Made by a program: the position numbers and the translations under genes. A DNA stretch of 46,532 bases from Pseudonocardia ammonioxydans (lineage in GTDB: Bacteria; Actinomycetota; Actinomycetes; Mycobacteriales; Pseudonocardiaceae): NCBI RefSeq assembly GCF_900115005.1, contig NZ_FOUY01000046.1:1-46532 (forward strand), in the 5' to 3' direction. The notes beneath the pieces are model-generated. The model ran no database searches. It saw only the letters and a program-made list of their open reading frames with translations, and was not told the DNA's origin. Each line of letters opens with the position of its first letter. The stretch's first letter is position 1. Of the stretch, positions 1 to 8,076 are shown piece after piece.

Positions 1-299
1 GACCGGTGCCCGTTGCGGGAGTTTCCGCCGTTGCGTCCGGCCGGATCGTGGGCCTGGTAGCCGAGATGGTCGGTGATCTCGCCCTCGAGCGCGGACTCCA
101 GGACCCGCTTCGTGAGCTGCGCGAGCAGGCCGTTCTCGCCGGTCAGGTCGAGCCCGTTCGCGCGGGCGCGGCCGGCGAGTTGGGCGATCAACTGCTCGTC
201 GACCGCGTCGAGCCCTGCCTGCGCGCCGTCATCATCGACGAGCTGCTCCTCGTCGGTCACGCTGTCGAGGTCGACCGGCTCAGCTGCTTGGTCTGTCAT
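1..299 (-). CDS. IS256-family (mutator-type) transposase, N-terminal part
   Basis: Minus-strand frame starting at an ATG at 299, with AAGGAG a few bases upstream, and running off the left edge. The translation holds the typical IS256 N-terminal run LTKRVLESALEGEITDHLGY, followed by H-D-P-A-G-R-N-G-G-N-S-R-N-G. Family members are DDE transposases of about 400 residues; only about 99 are here, so the DDE core is outside the window and whether the gene is intact cannot be judged. The plus-strand frame over the same bases is a shadow. Confidence 0.9.
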   Translation of the reverse strand, partial: MTDQAAEPVDLDSVTDEEQLVDDDGAQAGLDAVDEQLIAQLAGRARANGLDLTGENGLLAQLTKRVLESALEGEITDHLGYQAHDPAGRNGGNSRNGHR

Positions 300-349
300 C
301 GGGTCCACACTCCTTGATCGGAGTTACACCGATGTTCTTACAGTCCCGC
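1..349 (-). mobile_element. Left-hand piece of an IS256-family insertion sequence
   Basis: The transposase start is followed outward by about 50 bp of non-coding sequence. On the minus strand that stretch begins near GGGACTGTAAGAAC (334-347) and ends before TGTAACTCC, which resembles the 5-prime terminal inverted repeat of actinobacterial IS256 elements. The other end lies outside the window, so the exact tip and the expected 8-9 bp target duplication cannot be checked. The end falls a few bases after the stop of the next minus-strand gene (356), so the IS inserted just behind that gene. Confidence 0.6.
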
Positions 350-355
350 TCTAGC

Positions 356-898
356 TCAGGGACGAGGCCCGGCACTGTCGTGGTAGCGGCGTCGGGCTGT
401 CTTGACGACCTGAGTAGAGGGGCCCGAGGCATGGTCGAGGTTGAGGGGCGGGCGTAGGGCCCGGATGATGTCGCCTTCAACCTCACCCGGTGTCGGGTAC
501 TCGCACCAGGAGACGCGGAGGTTGTTGCCCATCCATTCGGTGAGCCGAGCTTCGTCGTCGTCGACGAGGACAACGCGATCGGTCCAACGAGTCCGGTAGC
601 CCTGCTCGTCGAGTAGGAGGCCTGCGAGTGTTCGTCGGAGGGTGGAGCTGCCGGTCCGACGGAGGTGGTTCGACGCGAGCCGGGAGCGCAGCTTGGTCGC
701 GAGACCGATGTAGAGGAGCCGTTGATCCGGCACGGTCGGGTGGGGGACACCCACGAGGTCAGGCACGATGGCGGGAGGGGCCCACCAGGCGTAGAGGCCC
801 GGAGCCGACGGCGCCCGAGTTCGGACGTCTTCGGTGCGGACCGGGTTGTCGATCAGATCGTTGATGACTGACTCGACGGGCCGAGGATCGGGCGGCAT
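356..898 (-). CDS. GIY-YIG domain protein
   Basis: The translation contains the two halves of a GIY-YIG nuclease core: GLYAWWAPP (the GIY strand) and, about 28 residues later, LLYIGLATKLRSRL (the YIG strand plus the helix with the conserved Arg). An ARLTEWMGNNL segment follows that could supply the catalytic Glu, then a C-terminal ALRPPLNLDH. Family members cut DNA in repair, restriction or homing; the role here is unknown. I start it at the ATG at 898 (MPPDPRPVES). The frame stays open to a TTG at 1111, but those extra 71 residues are low-complexity and acidic and look non-genic. An IS256 element lies directly behind its stop. Confidence 0.7.
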   Translation of the reverse strand: MPPDPRPVESVINDLIDNPVRTEDVRTRAPSAPGLYAWWAPPAIVPDLVGVPHPTVPDQRLLYIGLATKLRSRLASNHLRRTGSSTLRRTLAGLLLDEQGYRTRWTDRVVLVDDDEARLTEWMGNNLRVSWCEYPTPGEVEGDIIRALRPPLNLDHASGPSTQVVKTARRRYHDSAGPRP

Positions 899-1173
899 CT
901 CGGCAGTCTGCCGGGGGACCGAGGAACGCTGCAGGCGTTCGTCAGCACGTCCCCCAGCAGCGATATGCAGCGACAGTCTGCCCTGCTGTTCGGGGTGCTC
1001 GTCGTCGTCCTGCGCATCGTCTGTGTCCGACGCCGGGGCTTGTGATTGTCGGGCCACATCGTTCTCAGTCGACGACCACGTGGCGACGTCGACCCAGCTA
1101 ACGGCAGTCAATGGCAGCCGACGGCGCCCGTAGGAGCGTTGACGATCGCGATGGGGCGGTAGCAGCGGCCCGC

Positions 1174-1725
1174 CTATAGCTCGCGGACGAGTCGGGCCGG
1201 GTTCCCTGCGATAAGGACGCGGTCAGGCACATCGCGCGTCACGACGCTGCCTGCCCCGATGACGGTGTTTGCCCCGATGGTCACGCCGGGGCAGACGATG
1301 ACCCCGGCGCCGAGCCAGGTGTTGCTCCCGATATTGATGGGCAGGGGACGTTCCCATCCTTCGCGCCGGCGGTCGTGGTCTGCGACGGGGTGCTGTGCGG
1401 TGAGGAGCTGTGTCCGCGGTCCGATCCGGACGTCGTCGCCGATGGTGATCGTGGCGTCGTCCATGAACAAGGCGTCGTGGTTGACGAAGGCGCGGTCGCC
1501 GAGGGTGATGTGGGTTCCGTAGCTGCACTGGAAGCGGGGCATCACCACGGCGCCGTCGCCGAGCTGTCCGACGAGCCGCTGGAGGAGGGACTCGCGCTCG
1601 TCGTCATCGGCACCGGTGGTGTTGAACCGGTCGAGGAGACGCCAGCAGCGGCGCCGGTCCTCGACCAGGTCGTGCTCGTCGAGGTACCACTCGTTCCGGA
1701 GCATGCGCTGCTTGTGTTCTCCCAC
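1174..1725 (-). CDS. Sugar O-acetyltransferase (maltose/galactoside type, LacA/NodL family)
   Basis: An acetyl-CoA-dependent sugar O-acetyltransferase of the left-handed beta-helix class. The N-terminus MLRNEWYLDEHDLVEDRRR is the maltose-acetyltransferase helical domain. Hexapeptide repeats follow (ITLGDRAFVNHDALFMDDATI, and later VIVCPGVTIGANTVIGAGSVV), with the catalytic His in LLTAQHP and the usual ending IAGNPARLVREL. About 183 residues, which is the family length. The GTG at 1725 (VGEHKQRM) is preferred because homologues start there; the frame extends to 1800 without recognisable sequence. The acceptor sugar cannot be read from sequence. Confidence 0.9.
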   Translation of the reverse strand: MGEHKQRMLRNEWYLDEHDLVEDRRRCWRLLDRFNTTGADDDERESLLQRLVGQLGDGAVVMPRFQCSYGTHITLGDRAFVNHDALFMDDATITIGDDVRIGPRTQLLTAQHPVADHDRRREGWERPLPINIGSNTWLGAGVIVCPGVTIGANTVIGAGSVVTRDVPDRVLIAGNPARLVREL

Positions 1726-1800
1726 GCGTCCGATCCTGCGTCGCTCCGGCCGGCGGGTACAAATCCGGTACACACCGGTCCGACCAGCGACGCCCACCAT

Positions 1801-1967
1801 GGGTCGTCGTCGATACGGGACCCGGCTGGCCGGCCGCTACATCGACCGCGTCCTGGTCGCGGCCGCGCGGGACGCCGAGTTCGGCCGGGCGTTCGTCCGG
1901 GTGTCCGGGCTGGTCGATCCACCCGGAACGCTGCGCTGGGTGGCGATGGCGCCGGGTGTCGCCCGCC
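1801..1967 (+). pseudogene. Remnant of an FAD-dependent monooxygenase C-terminus (probable)
   Basis: The reading frame GRYIDRVLVAAARDAEFGRA, then FVRVSGLVDPP, resembles the last ~50 residues of actinobacterial FAD-dependent oxidoreductases, where a helix with this spacing precedes an S-x-L-x-x-P-P turn. Nothing upstream encodes the FAD-binding domain: upstream is the 5-prime end of the divergent acetyltransferase. If the resemblance holds, this is a stranded 3-prime fragment. The identification is from memory of the family and is tentative. Confidence 0.3.
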
Positions 1968-1997
1968 GCCGCGAGTGCCGGAGCACCCGGGTGGCCG

Positions 1998-2225
1998 TCG
2001 TCGGTCGGTCTCACCCCGATCGAGGAACCCGCGGTGGGCGCGCTCGAGGTCGGTGACGGCCACCTCGTCGCGGCCGATCAGGTAGGCGGCCGTCGCGAGC
2101 CGGTCGAGATCGACGGCCTCGAGCGGTGTCTGGTGGTCGGCCGCCGAGAACGCGTCGTAGGCATCGCGCCACGCACGGCGCTCGTACGACTCACGACTCC
2201 GCCCGACCGCGTCGGTAGCCTGCAT
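1998..2225 (-). pseudogene. Remnant of a LuxR-type regulator N-terminal (TPR) region
   Basis: From the ATG at 2225 about 76 codons read RESYERRAWRDAYDAFSAAD, then LDRLATAAYLIGRDE and LERAHRGFLDRGE. That pattern is the tetratricopeptide start of large actinobacterial LuxR-family regulators (RRAWREAYELL...LERLA.AAYLVGRD). After GETDRR the frame turns to Arg/Pro-rich nonsense, and no LuxR helix-turn-helix follows, so at least two thirds of the gene is missing. It lies tail-to-tail with the monooxygenase remnant, which suggests an old deletion joined two gene ends. Confidence 0.45.
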
Positions 2226-2679
2226 CGCTCTCCTGCACGGAAGCAGCGCGCAGCGTCTCCCGTGCCGTTCGTGGACCTCCGGATGGCGATCCCGTGCGCA
2301 ACGGGGTACCAGAACGACGAGATCGATACGAGTCGAACGCGTGCGCGATGCTGCGGACGGACGGCGCCTGCACCGTCTCGCCTCGCCCGGGCCGCTGAGG
2401 TCGGGGCCGTGTGGCTCGAGCGGGCTGGTGCCTCTGCCGGGGCCGGGCCGGGGCCCGCGTTGCGCGGAGCGCTCGATGCGGGCGACGCGCGGTCGCCCAT
2501 CACTCCGGTCCGGGGTACGGGCCGCGACAGCGGCTGACCGACGGGGCAAGCGGCCGCCGGCGTGGCCCTCGACCGGGTGTCGTGGAGCACCGCGTCATGG
2601 GTGAGGCCGATGTGGGCGGCCAGGTCCGGGTCCAGCTCCTGTGCTCGGCATGCCCCGTGCATCGATACTGGCGACCGTG
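2226..2679. other. Stretch without a supportable gene
   Basis: About 450 bp between the regulator remnant and the GNAT gene. Open frames exist on both strands but are Arg/Pro/Ala-rich shadows with no family signal. No tRNA, inverted repeat or IS end was seen. Confidence 0.5.
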
Positions 2680-3171
2680 ATGGTCCGGGCCGCGGGCAAC
2701 GACGATGCCGAGGCGATGGCGCAGGTGATCGCAGCCGTGGCCGAGGAGGGGTCGATCGGTGCCGAGCCTCCGGTGGACATCGAGGCCCGTGCGCAGCGGT
2801 TCCGCGACGTGCTCGCGGACGGTGGAGCCGGCGGCATGTGGGTGCTCGACGAGGAGGGTCGGGTGGTGGGCCTCGCCGGTGCGTACGAGAGCGGCCCGGC
2901 CGGGGTCCTCGCGATCGGAATGGCGCTGCTGCCGCGGGCGCGCGGACGCGGCGGAGGCCGCGCGTTGCTCGGCGCCGTCCTCGACCACGCCCGGGCGCAC
3001 GAAGCGCACAAGGTCGAGTTGGAGGTGTGGCCGGACAACGCCCGCGCCATCGCTCTGTACGCCCGGGTCGGGTTCCGGGTCGAAGGGGTGCGGCGCGATC
3101 ACTACCGCCGTCGCGACGGGACCCTGCGCTCGACGCTGCTCATGGCGTACCTGCTCGAGGAGCGCGGGTAG
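2680..3171 (+). CDS. GNAT-family N-acetyltransferase
   Basis: A single GNAT domain that transfers an acetyl group from acetyl-CoA to an unknown amine. The acetyl-CoA pyrophosphate loop is RARGRGGGRALLGAVLDHAR, preceded by the beta-4 strand AIGMALLP. The late part VELEVWPDNARAIALYARVG, then FRVEGVRRDHYR, is the classic motif B with N-x-R-A-x-x-L-Y and G-F. About 163 residues, normal for the family. I start at the ATG at 2680; GTGs at 2677 and 2641 are in frame, and none has a strong ribosome binding site. Confidence 0.85.
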   Translation: MVRAAGNDDAEAMAQVIAAVAEEGSIGAEPPVDIEARAQRFRDVLADGGAGGMWVLDEEGRVVGLAGAYESGPAGVLAIGMALLPRARGRGGGRALLGAVLDHARAHEAHKVELEVWPDNARAIALYARVGFRVEGVRRDHYRRRDGTLRSTLLMAYLLEERG

Positions 3172-3227
3172 GGCCGCACATGGTTCAGCAAACGTGACGA
3201 GGCCGGGCCCGACGGAAGGGTGACACC

Positions 3228-3758
3228 ATGTCGGATACGTGGCGGCGCCCGGTGCGTTCCGAGTCCGGTCCGCCCCGGTCTGCACGGTCCGGTGCACACG
3301 AATCGAGCCTTGTCATGGCCACTGCAACCAATCCGTTCCTGAGGGTGCCCACGTGGCGGTGGGCCGGTCCGCCCGGCGGCCAGGACTCCGCCTTCGACAC
3401 CGAGGCCCGGCACGAGATCCGCGCGATCTGGCGGGAGTTCTGTGCCGGCTACGGGCTGACCCGCCGCGAGCTCCCGGACGACGGGCCGCGCGCATTCCCA
3501 CACATCAGGGACGTCGACCTCGGGCCACCGACCAGCTTCACCGTCCGGCTCCGGCCCGGTCAGCTCGCCGCCGACATCGCCGAGCTCGCCCCCCGACTCG
3601 CCGCGGCCTACGAGGTCCACGATGTCGTCGTCAGCGGTCCTCGTCGTGGGTGGGCTCGGGTGGAGCTCGTCGAACACCCGCCCACGCTGACCGTCGTCGA
3701 CGGCCGCTCCGCGCCGCCGGATCCGGACGAGCCGCCGTCGCTGGGTGAGGTCGGCTGA
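3228..3758 (+). CDS. TraSA/FtsK-type N-terminal-like protein without the ATPase
   Basis: The middle of this 176-residue protein (AIWREFCAGYGLTR, then LGPPTSFTVRLRPGQLAADI and RGWARVELVEHPP) resembles the part of actinomycete integrative-element FtsK/SpoIIIE translocases (TraSA) that precedes the motor. That segment normally reads LGPP..L.V.L.PGQ..AD......RIA.A....V and leads into Walker A. Here the protein stops at GEVG with no P-loop. It is either a truncated transfer gene or a stand-alone relative. It is not part of the 24-38 kb element. Start ATG 3228; GTGs and ATGs further in (3315) are possible. Confidence 0.5.
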   Translation: MSDTWRRPVRSESGPPRSARSGAHESSLVMATATNPFLRVPTWRWAGPPGGQDSAFDTEARHEIRAIWREFCAGYGLTRRELPDDGPRAFPHIRDVDLGPPTSFTVRLRPGQLAADIAELAPRLAAAYEVHDVVVSGPRRGWARVELVEHPPTLTVVDGRSAPPDPDEPPSLGEVG

Positions 3759-3819
3759 CCCGTCCTCGGTGAGCCGGGACCGGGCGCTCCGGACGGGAAC
3801 TCCCACGTCGCCGGGACGG

Positions 3820-4758
3820 TCATTCCCCTCCGCTGAGGTTCTTCCGGAAGAACCGGACCATCGTCTCGTAGGCGTCCTGGGCCTCGGGGGTGGCGGCGGT
3901 GTAGTAGAAGCAGTGACCCAGGCCGTCGAACACGTGCAGCGCCGCGTCGACCCCGGCCCGGCAGAGCGCGCGGTGCGTGGTGAGGGCGGGGCTGAGGTCG
4001 ATGGCGCGGGTACCGGTGATCAGCAGCGTCGGCGGGAACTGCGTCCGGAACTCCACCGGCGCGAGGGTCGGATCGACGCACGGATCGCCGGGTTCCGCGG
4101 TCGAGAAGTAGCCGACGTCGCCGTCGGCCAGCCGGCTGATGATCTGGTCCGGCGGGGTCTTCCCGTTGCCGATCGCCGAGAAGTAGTCCCCGTCGCCCGC
4201 CCCGCCGGTGCCTGCGCCGAAGATGCCGAGGGCGCCCGGGACGGGAAGCCCGTGCCGGACGAGCCACGCGGTGACCTGCGCGGTCAGCATGCCGCCCGCG
4301 GAGCCCCCGTAGATGCCGATCTGCCCCGGGGCGTAGTGCGCCAACGGGTCCCGGTAGACCGCGACGACATCCTCGGTCGCGGCCGGATACGTGTGCTCGT
4401 GACCCTGGCGGTAGTCGACGGAGACGATGCGGAAGCCGCCGCGATGAGCCAGCGGTGCCGACTCGATGCGGGACACGTGGACGGCGCCGGAGCAGAAGGC
4501 GCCGCCGTGCAGGTTGATGAGCACGCGGTCGGGGTCGGCGTCCCGGGGGACGAACTCCTCCACCGGCACGCCGGCGATCGTCCGGGTGGACCGCTGCGTC
4601 GGGCACTGCTCCACGATCATCTCGGACAGCGGGCGGAGGTAGCGGCTGTCGACGTCGCGGCGGAACCTCTCGACCGCGTCGCGGTAGGCGTCCTCGCTGT
4701 CGAACGTGAACCCGGCCGGGATGCTGATGTCGGTCAGATCGGTGGGTGTCGCCATCAT
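3820..4758 (-). CDS. Alpha/beta hydrolase (hormone-sensitive-lipase-like esterase)
   Basis: A carboxylesterase of the HSL/bacterial type IV family. The oxyanion motif INLHGGAFCSG (H-G-G-A) is followed by the nucleophile elbow IYGGSAGGMLT (G-x-S-x-G-G). The late Asp is in LLITGTRAID and the His in VFDGLGHCFYY. Near the C-terminus comes YETMVRFFRKNL. Substrate unknown; no signal peptide is obvious. I start at the ATG at 4758 (MMATPTDLTDISIP). The frame remains open to 4995, and the segment just upstream (PGFDLPASGALSPQ) could be real, so the true start may be earlier. Confidence 0.85.
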   Translation of the reverse strand: MMATPTDLTDISIPAGFTFDSEDAYRDAVERFRRDVDSRYLRPLSEMIVEQCPTQRSTRTIAGVPVEEFVPRDADPDRVLINLHGGAFCSGAVHVSRIESAPLAHRGGFRIVSVDYRQGHEHTYPAATEDVVAVYRDPLAHYAPGQIGIYGGSAGGMLTAQVTAWLVRHGLPVPGALGIFGAGTGGAGDGDYFSAIGNGKTPPDQIISRLADGDVGYFSTAEPGDPCVDPTLAPVEFRTQFPPTLLITGTRAIDLSPALTTHRALCRAGVDAALHVFDGLGHCFYYTAATPEAQDAYETMVRFFRKNLSGGE

Positions 4759-4999
4759 CGCCGCGGTCTGCGGGCTGAGGGCGCCCGACGCGGGCAGGTC
4801 GAAGCCGGGACGTGGACGGGTGCCGGCTCGGGACCGGGCTGAGCGGTGAGCACGACGGCTTCCAATCCGGACGAGGACGACGAGAACACTGTGGACGAAA
4901 GGCGTGGCCCGGTTCCCCGCTGCCACCCGGCCAGTCTGCCCGACCGTCGGCAGGCGTCCGGACGGTCGCAGCCGCCTCGTCGCGGCCCGGTGCACGGGC

Positions 5000-5548
5000 T
5001 CAGCCGTCGAGCCGGGTGATCGTGCGGTCCAGCCAGGTGATCGCCGATGCGGTCTGGTGCAGGACGTAGTCGACCTCGGCGAGGTGGAGCCACGGCAGCC
5101 CGTCGGCGAGTGCCTGGTCCCGGTCGCGCGTGGTCGCCGCGAGCTCGGCGGCCAGCCGGTCGCGTCGCTCGCGCAGCAGCGTCGTCGCCTCCTGCGGCTC
5201 CAGGAGGCCGAGGTAGGCGACGGCCTGCACGAAGTGGTCGTGGTCGGGGGACGCGTCCCGTAGCTGCCGCCGGACCCGGTTCCGGAGCTCGTCGGCGCCG
5301 GCCGGTGTCACCCGGTAGCTCGTGGTGTCCGCAGGACCGGAGGCAGGGTCGATCTCGATCCACTCGACGTCGCGGAGCCGGGTGATCAGGTTGCGGATCG
5401 ACCCGCGCCCGGCCGGCAGGCCGTGGGCGTCGAGCCGGCGCGGCAGCTCGCGGGAAAGGGCATAGAGATGGAGGGGGCGCTCGACGAGCAGCCCCAGCAC
5501 GGACGTGATCGCGGGATTGTCGAGCATCGAACCGGGCACGGGGTCCAT
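5000..5548 (-). CDS. PadR-family transcriptional regulator
   Basis: The N-terminal winged helix reads AITSVLGLLVERPLHLYALS, then SIRNLITRLRDVEWIEID and YRVTPAGADELR, the PadR pattern (short-chain repressors with a C-terminal dimerising coiled helix). The C-terminal half (ERRDRLAAELAATTRDRDQA) fits that helix. ATG start at 5548. It is divergent from the glycosidase-like gene at 5603, with a perfect inverted repeat between them (5555-5568), so it probably represses itself and that gene. The effector is unknown. Confidence 0.85.
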   Translation of the reverse strand: MDPVPGSMLDNPAITSVLGLLVERPLHLYALSRELPRRLDAHGLPAGRGSIRNLITRLRDVEWIEIDPASGPADTTSYRVTPAGADELRNRVRRQLRDASPDHDHFVQAVAYLGLLEPQEATTLLRERRDRLAAELAATTRDRDQALADGLPWLHLAEVDYVLHQTASAITWLDRTITRLDG

Positions 5549-5554
5549 CGTAGT

Positions 5555-5568
5555 AGTCTAAATAGACT
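5555..5568. promoter_or_regulatory. Palindromic operator candidate for the PadR regulator
   Basis: AGTCTA-AA-TAGACT is a perfect 6-2-6 inverted repeat in the 54-bp gap between the divergent padR-like gene (start 5548) and the gene starting at 5603. It is AT-rich in a GC-rich genome and sits where both promoters must lie. Confidence 0.55.
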
Positions 5569-5602
5569 CCCTAGATGGTCCCTACGACTCCTGGAGGCAG
5601 CG

Positions 5603-6550
5603 TTGCGCTTCGGCATCTACCCGGGCGGCCCCGTCGGCGGGGACGGCGAGATCATCGGATCGGTCCCCGACGATCCGGCGGCGACCGGCAGCGCGCTCGC
5701 GGAGCTGCACGGCGGCGCGCCGTTCCACGTCCGGGCCTACGCCCAGTACACCGACCGGCGAGAACGCGACGACCTCTCGACGCAGGAGCCACGGGCCCCC
5801 CGGCGCCACCTCGGCGGCGACACCTGCCTGGACCTCGTCCTGCAGTACCAGTCGGTGTCCGGGGACGTCCCGGGGTTCTGCGTGTTCGTGGAGCGGATGA
5901 TCGCCGAGTACGGACCGGTACTCGGCGCCGTGCAGATCGGGGAGGAGCCCAACGTCACCGGCAACGCGGTCCTCGACGGCGCCTTCCCGCGCGTCCTCGA
6001 CGCGATCGGGGCCGGGATCGTGGCCGCGAAGAACGCGACCCACGGCCACTGCCCGGACGTGCCCGTCGGGACGAACACCACCCAGCTCCTCGGTGATCCG
6101 GCCTTCTACCGCCGACTTCTCGCCTCGGCTCCGGCCGATGTGGTCGACCACCTGGACTACATCGGACTCGACGCCTTCCCGGACGTCTTCGCGCCGCTGC
6201 CGCCGGACGCCGACCCCGTGGCGGTGTGCTCCTGGCTGCTCTCGACGCACCGCACCGGCGCGCTCGTGCCCGCAGGCCTCGGACACCTGCCGATCCACAT
6301 CACCGAACACGGCTGGCCGACCGGGCCGGCCCGGCCCGGGGAACGCCAGCGCACGATGGTCGAGGCGATGGTGACCGCAGCCCTGCAGCCGGACCTGCAC
6401 GTCGCGTCGTACACGCACTTCAGCCTGCGGGACGCGGCCGCGGACGGCTCCCTCTTCGCGGGGTTCGGCCTGCTGAGGGCCGACTACGCCCCGAAGCCCG
6501 CCTACCTCGCCTACCGGAGGATCGTGCGCGAGCACGCGACCCGCCGGTGA
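5603..6550 (+). CDS. Glycoside-hydrolase-like TIM-barrel protein
   Basis: About 315 residues with clan-A glycosidase signatures. IGEEPNVTGN has Glu115 just before Pro-Asn, as in the acid/base N-E-P turn at the end of strand 4. ITEHGWPTG has Glu235 in the strand-7 nucleophile position. Between them come DYIGLDAFPDVF and later SYTHFSLRDAA. No secretion signal is visible, so it is probably cytoplasmic. I choose the TTG at 5603 because GGAGG lies 5-6 bp upstream and the sequence becomes protein-like exactly there; the open frame before it overlaps the PadR gene. The exact GH family and substrate are not recognised. Confidence 0.65.
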   Translation: MRFGIYPGGPVGGDGEIIGSVPDDPAATGSALAELHGGAPFHVRAYAQYTDRRERDDLSTQEPRAPRRHLGGDTCLDLVLQYQSVSGDVPGFCVFVERMIAEYGPVLGAVQIGEEPNVTGNAVLDGAFPRVLDAIGAGIVAAKNATHGHCPDVPVGTNTTQLLGDPAFYRRLLASAPADVVDHLDYIGLDAFPDVFAPLPPDADPVAVCSWLLSTHRTGALVPAGLGHLPIHITEHGWPTGPARPGERQRTMVEAMVTAALQPDLHVASYTHFSLRDAAADGSLFAGFGLLRADYAPKPAYLAYRRIVREHATRR

Positions 6551-6613
6551 CGATGCCCGGCCGAGCGGTCGGCCGGACTGCAACGCGGTCCGGAGAAGGG
6601 CCCGGGCCTCCGC

Positions 6614-6648
6614 GACCTCCCGCCGGCGCAGCCGGTTCCCGGGAGGTC
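6614..6648. terminator. Hairpin between convergent genes
   Basis: GACCTCCC at 6614-6621 pairs with GGGAGGTC at 6641-6648 across a GC-rich loop. It lies in the 147-bp gap between the glycosidase-like gene (+) and the peroxiredoxin-like gene (-). There is no U-run, as is common for actinobacterial terminators. Confidence 0.35.
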
Positions 6649-6697
6649 CTGCACCTCGAGCCCTCCGCCGATCACGACGGCTCGGTGTCGTCGTCGA

Positions 6698-7228
6698 TCA
6701 CCGGTGCGCCCCGGCCCGGGCGTGCGCGAGCAGCTCGTCGACCGACCACTGGTCGGACGCGTGCGTGCCGTACCGCGCGGCGAGCACCCGGCCGTCCGGT
6801 GCGATCAGGAAGTCGGCGGGCAGCCCGAGCCGCCCGCCGTCCTGTGTCGTGGCGGGGCGCCGGTAGGTGCCGGCGAGGGTGAGCGCGGAGCCGCGCACGA
6901 TCGCGCTCCACGTCCGGGGGTGCAGCAGCGCCCGCCGGCTCGACTCGACACCGAACTCCCGGTAGTGCCGCTTGTCCGGATCCGCGACGACCGCGAACGG
7001 GAAGTCGTAGGTGCGCAGCTCGTCGGCGGGCGAGTGGAAGAACACCACCTCGCGGATCCCGGCCGCGGTGATCTCGTCGTGCCGCTGCACGACGGAGTGC
7101 AGGTGCAGGTTGCAGACGGGGCACCCGGCGAACCGCCGGAACTGCAGGTGCACCAGGAGCTCGGCGTCGGGAACGCGGACGTGTTCCCCGGAGACGGTGC
7201 TGAACGTGTGCTCGCCGGCCTCGTGCAT
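6698..7228 (-). CDS. Peroxiredoxin-like (thioredoxin-fold) protein
   Basis: A thioredoxin-fold protein of the AhpC/TSA-like group: LLVHLQFRRFAGCPVCNLHL gives a C-x-x-C redox site at the end of the first strand. VVFFHSPADELRTYDFPFAV, then DPDKRHYREFGV, gives the standard second half, and LPADFLIAPDGRVLAARYG the last strands. Such proteins reduce peroxides or disulphides. ATG start at 7228. It is divergent from a TetR regulator at 7298, across a spacer holding two 8-bp palindromes, so repression by that TetR is likely (inference). Confidence 0.8.
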   Translation of the reverse strand: MHEAGEHTFSTVSGEHVRVPDAELLVHLQFRRFAGCPVCNLHLHSVVQRHDEITAAGIREVVFFHSPADELRTYDFPFAVVADPDKRHYREFGVESSRRALLHPRTWSAIVRGSALTLAGTYRRPATTQDGGRLGLPADFLIAPDGRVLAARYGTHASDQWSVDELLAHARAGAHR

Positions 7229-7245
7229 GATGGCTCCCTCCGTTG

Positions 7246-7266
7246 GCGTACGCCGTACTCGTACGA
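7246..7266. promoter_or_regulatory. Paired palindromes between divergent peroxiredoxin-like and TetR genes
   Basis: GCGTACGC (7246-7253) and TCGTACGA (7259-7266) are perfect 8-bp palindromes with centres 13 bp apart. A further TGTACGC lies at 7280-7286. TetR dimers often bind such repeated half-sites; both promoters must fall here. Confidence 0.5.
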
Positions 7267-7297
7267 CGATAGGCGCACGCTGTACGCTGTCAAGGCG

Positions 7298-7912
7298 ATG
7301 CCCCGCCCCCGCTCACTGACCCCCGCCCGGATCGCCACCGCCGCGCTCGCCGTGATCGACCGGTCCGGCCTCGACGCGCTCTCGATGCGCGCCGTGGCGA
7401 CCGAGCTCGGCATGGGCACCATGTCGCTGTACCGGTACGTCGACGATCGCGGCGAGGTCGAGGCGCTGGTGGTCGACCTGGTCCTGCAGGGCGGCGACGG
7501 GGCACCGCCGCCGGGCTCGGCCCACCATCGGCTGAGTGCGCTCGCCGATCGGGTCCGCGTGGCCGTGTCCGGTCATCCCGGGGTCGTGCCGTTGCTGCTC
7601 ACCCATCGTCATCGCGCACCGAGCTCGGTGCGCTGGGGGGAGTCGGTGTTGACCGTCCTCACCGAGGCGGGGTTCACCGGGACCCGCCGGGTCGTCGCCT
7701 TCCGGGCGTTCCTGAGCTACGTCTTCGGCGCGCTGCAGGTCGAGCGGCTCGGGCCGCTCGAAGGGGCGGGGACCGCGGCGCTGGCCGCCCTGCCGTCCGA
7801 CGAGTTCCCGATCCTCACCCGGACCGCCCGGGACGCCGGATCGGTCGGGTCCGAGCAGGAGTTCCGGCAGGGCCTGGACATCGTGCTGCGCGGGCTCGAG
7901 ATCGGCCGGTAG
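7298..7912 (+). CDS. TetR-family regulator
   Basis: The N-terminal helix-turn-helix is ARIATAALAVIDRSGLDALS, then MRAVATELGMGTMSLYRYV, the normal TetR pattern ending in the S-L-Y-R-Y-V recognition helix. The C-terminal ligand/dimer domain (ESVLTVLTEAGFTGTRRVV...) resembles the TetR C11-type group often seen near export or detoxification genes. 204 residues. ATG start at 7298 with AAGG upstream. Divergent from the peroxiredoxin-like gene, its probable target. Confidence 0.9.
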   Translation: MPRPRSLTPARIATAALAVIDRSGLDALSMRAVATELGMGTMSLYRYVDDRGEVEALVVDLVLQGGDGAPPPGSAHHRLSALADRVRVAVSGHPGVVPLLLTHRHRAPSSVRWGESVLTVLTEAGFTGTRRVVAFRAFLSYVFGALQVERLGPLEGAGTAALAALPSDEFPILTRTARDAGSVGSEQEFRQGLDIVLRGLEIGR

Positions 7913-8076
7913 GCCGACCCCGAACCGCAGCGACGTGGAACCCCCGAGAGCCGGGTGCGGGTCCGCTACGTCGAGGTGCGTACCCCGCTCGCGCGCAGCG
8001 ACGGATTCGGTGCGCCCCACCGTGCTCCTAGCGTCGCCGGTACGGCCGGGAGACGGCCGGACCGCAGGGGGAGGGG

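Noticed and set aside
1542..2549. A 335-codon minus-strand gene
   Set aside because: Only about 76 internal codons resemble a protein family. The rest is Arg/Pro-rich and overlaps the acetyltransferase in another frame.
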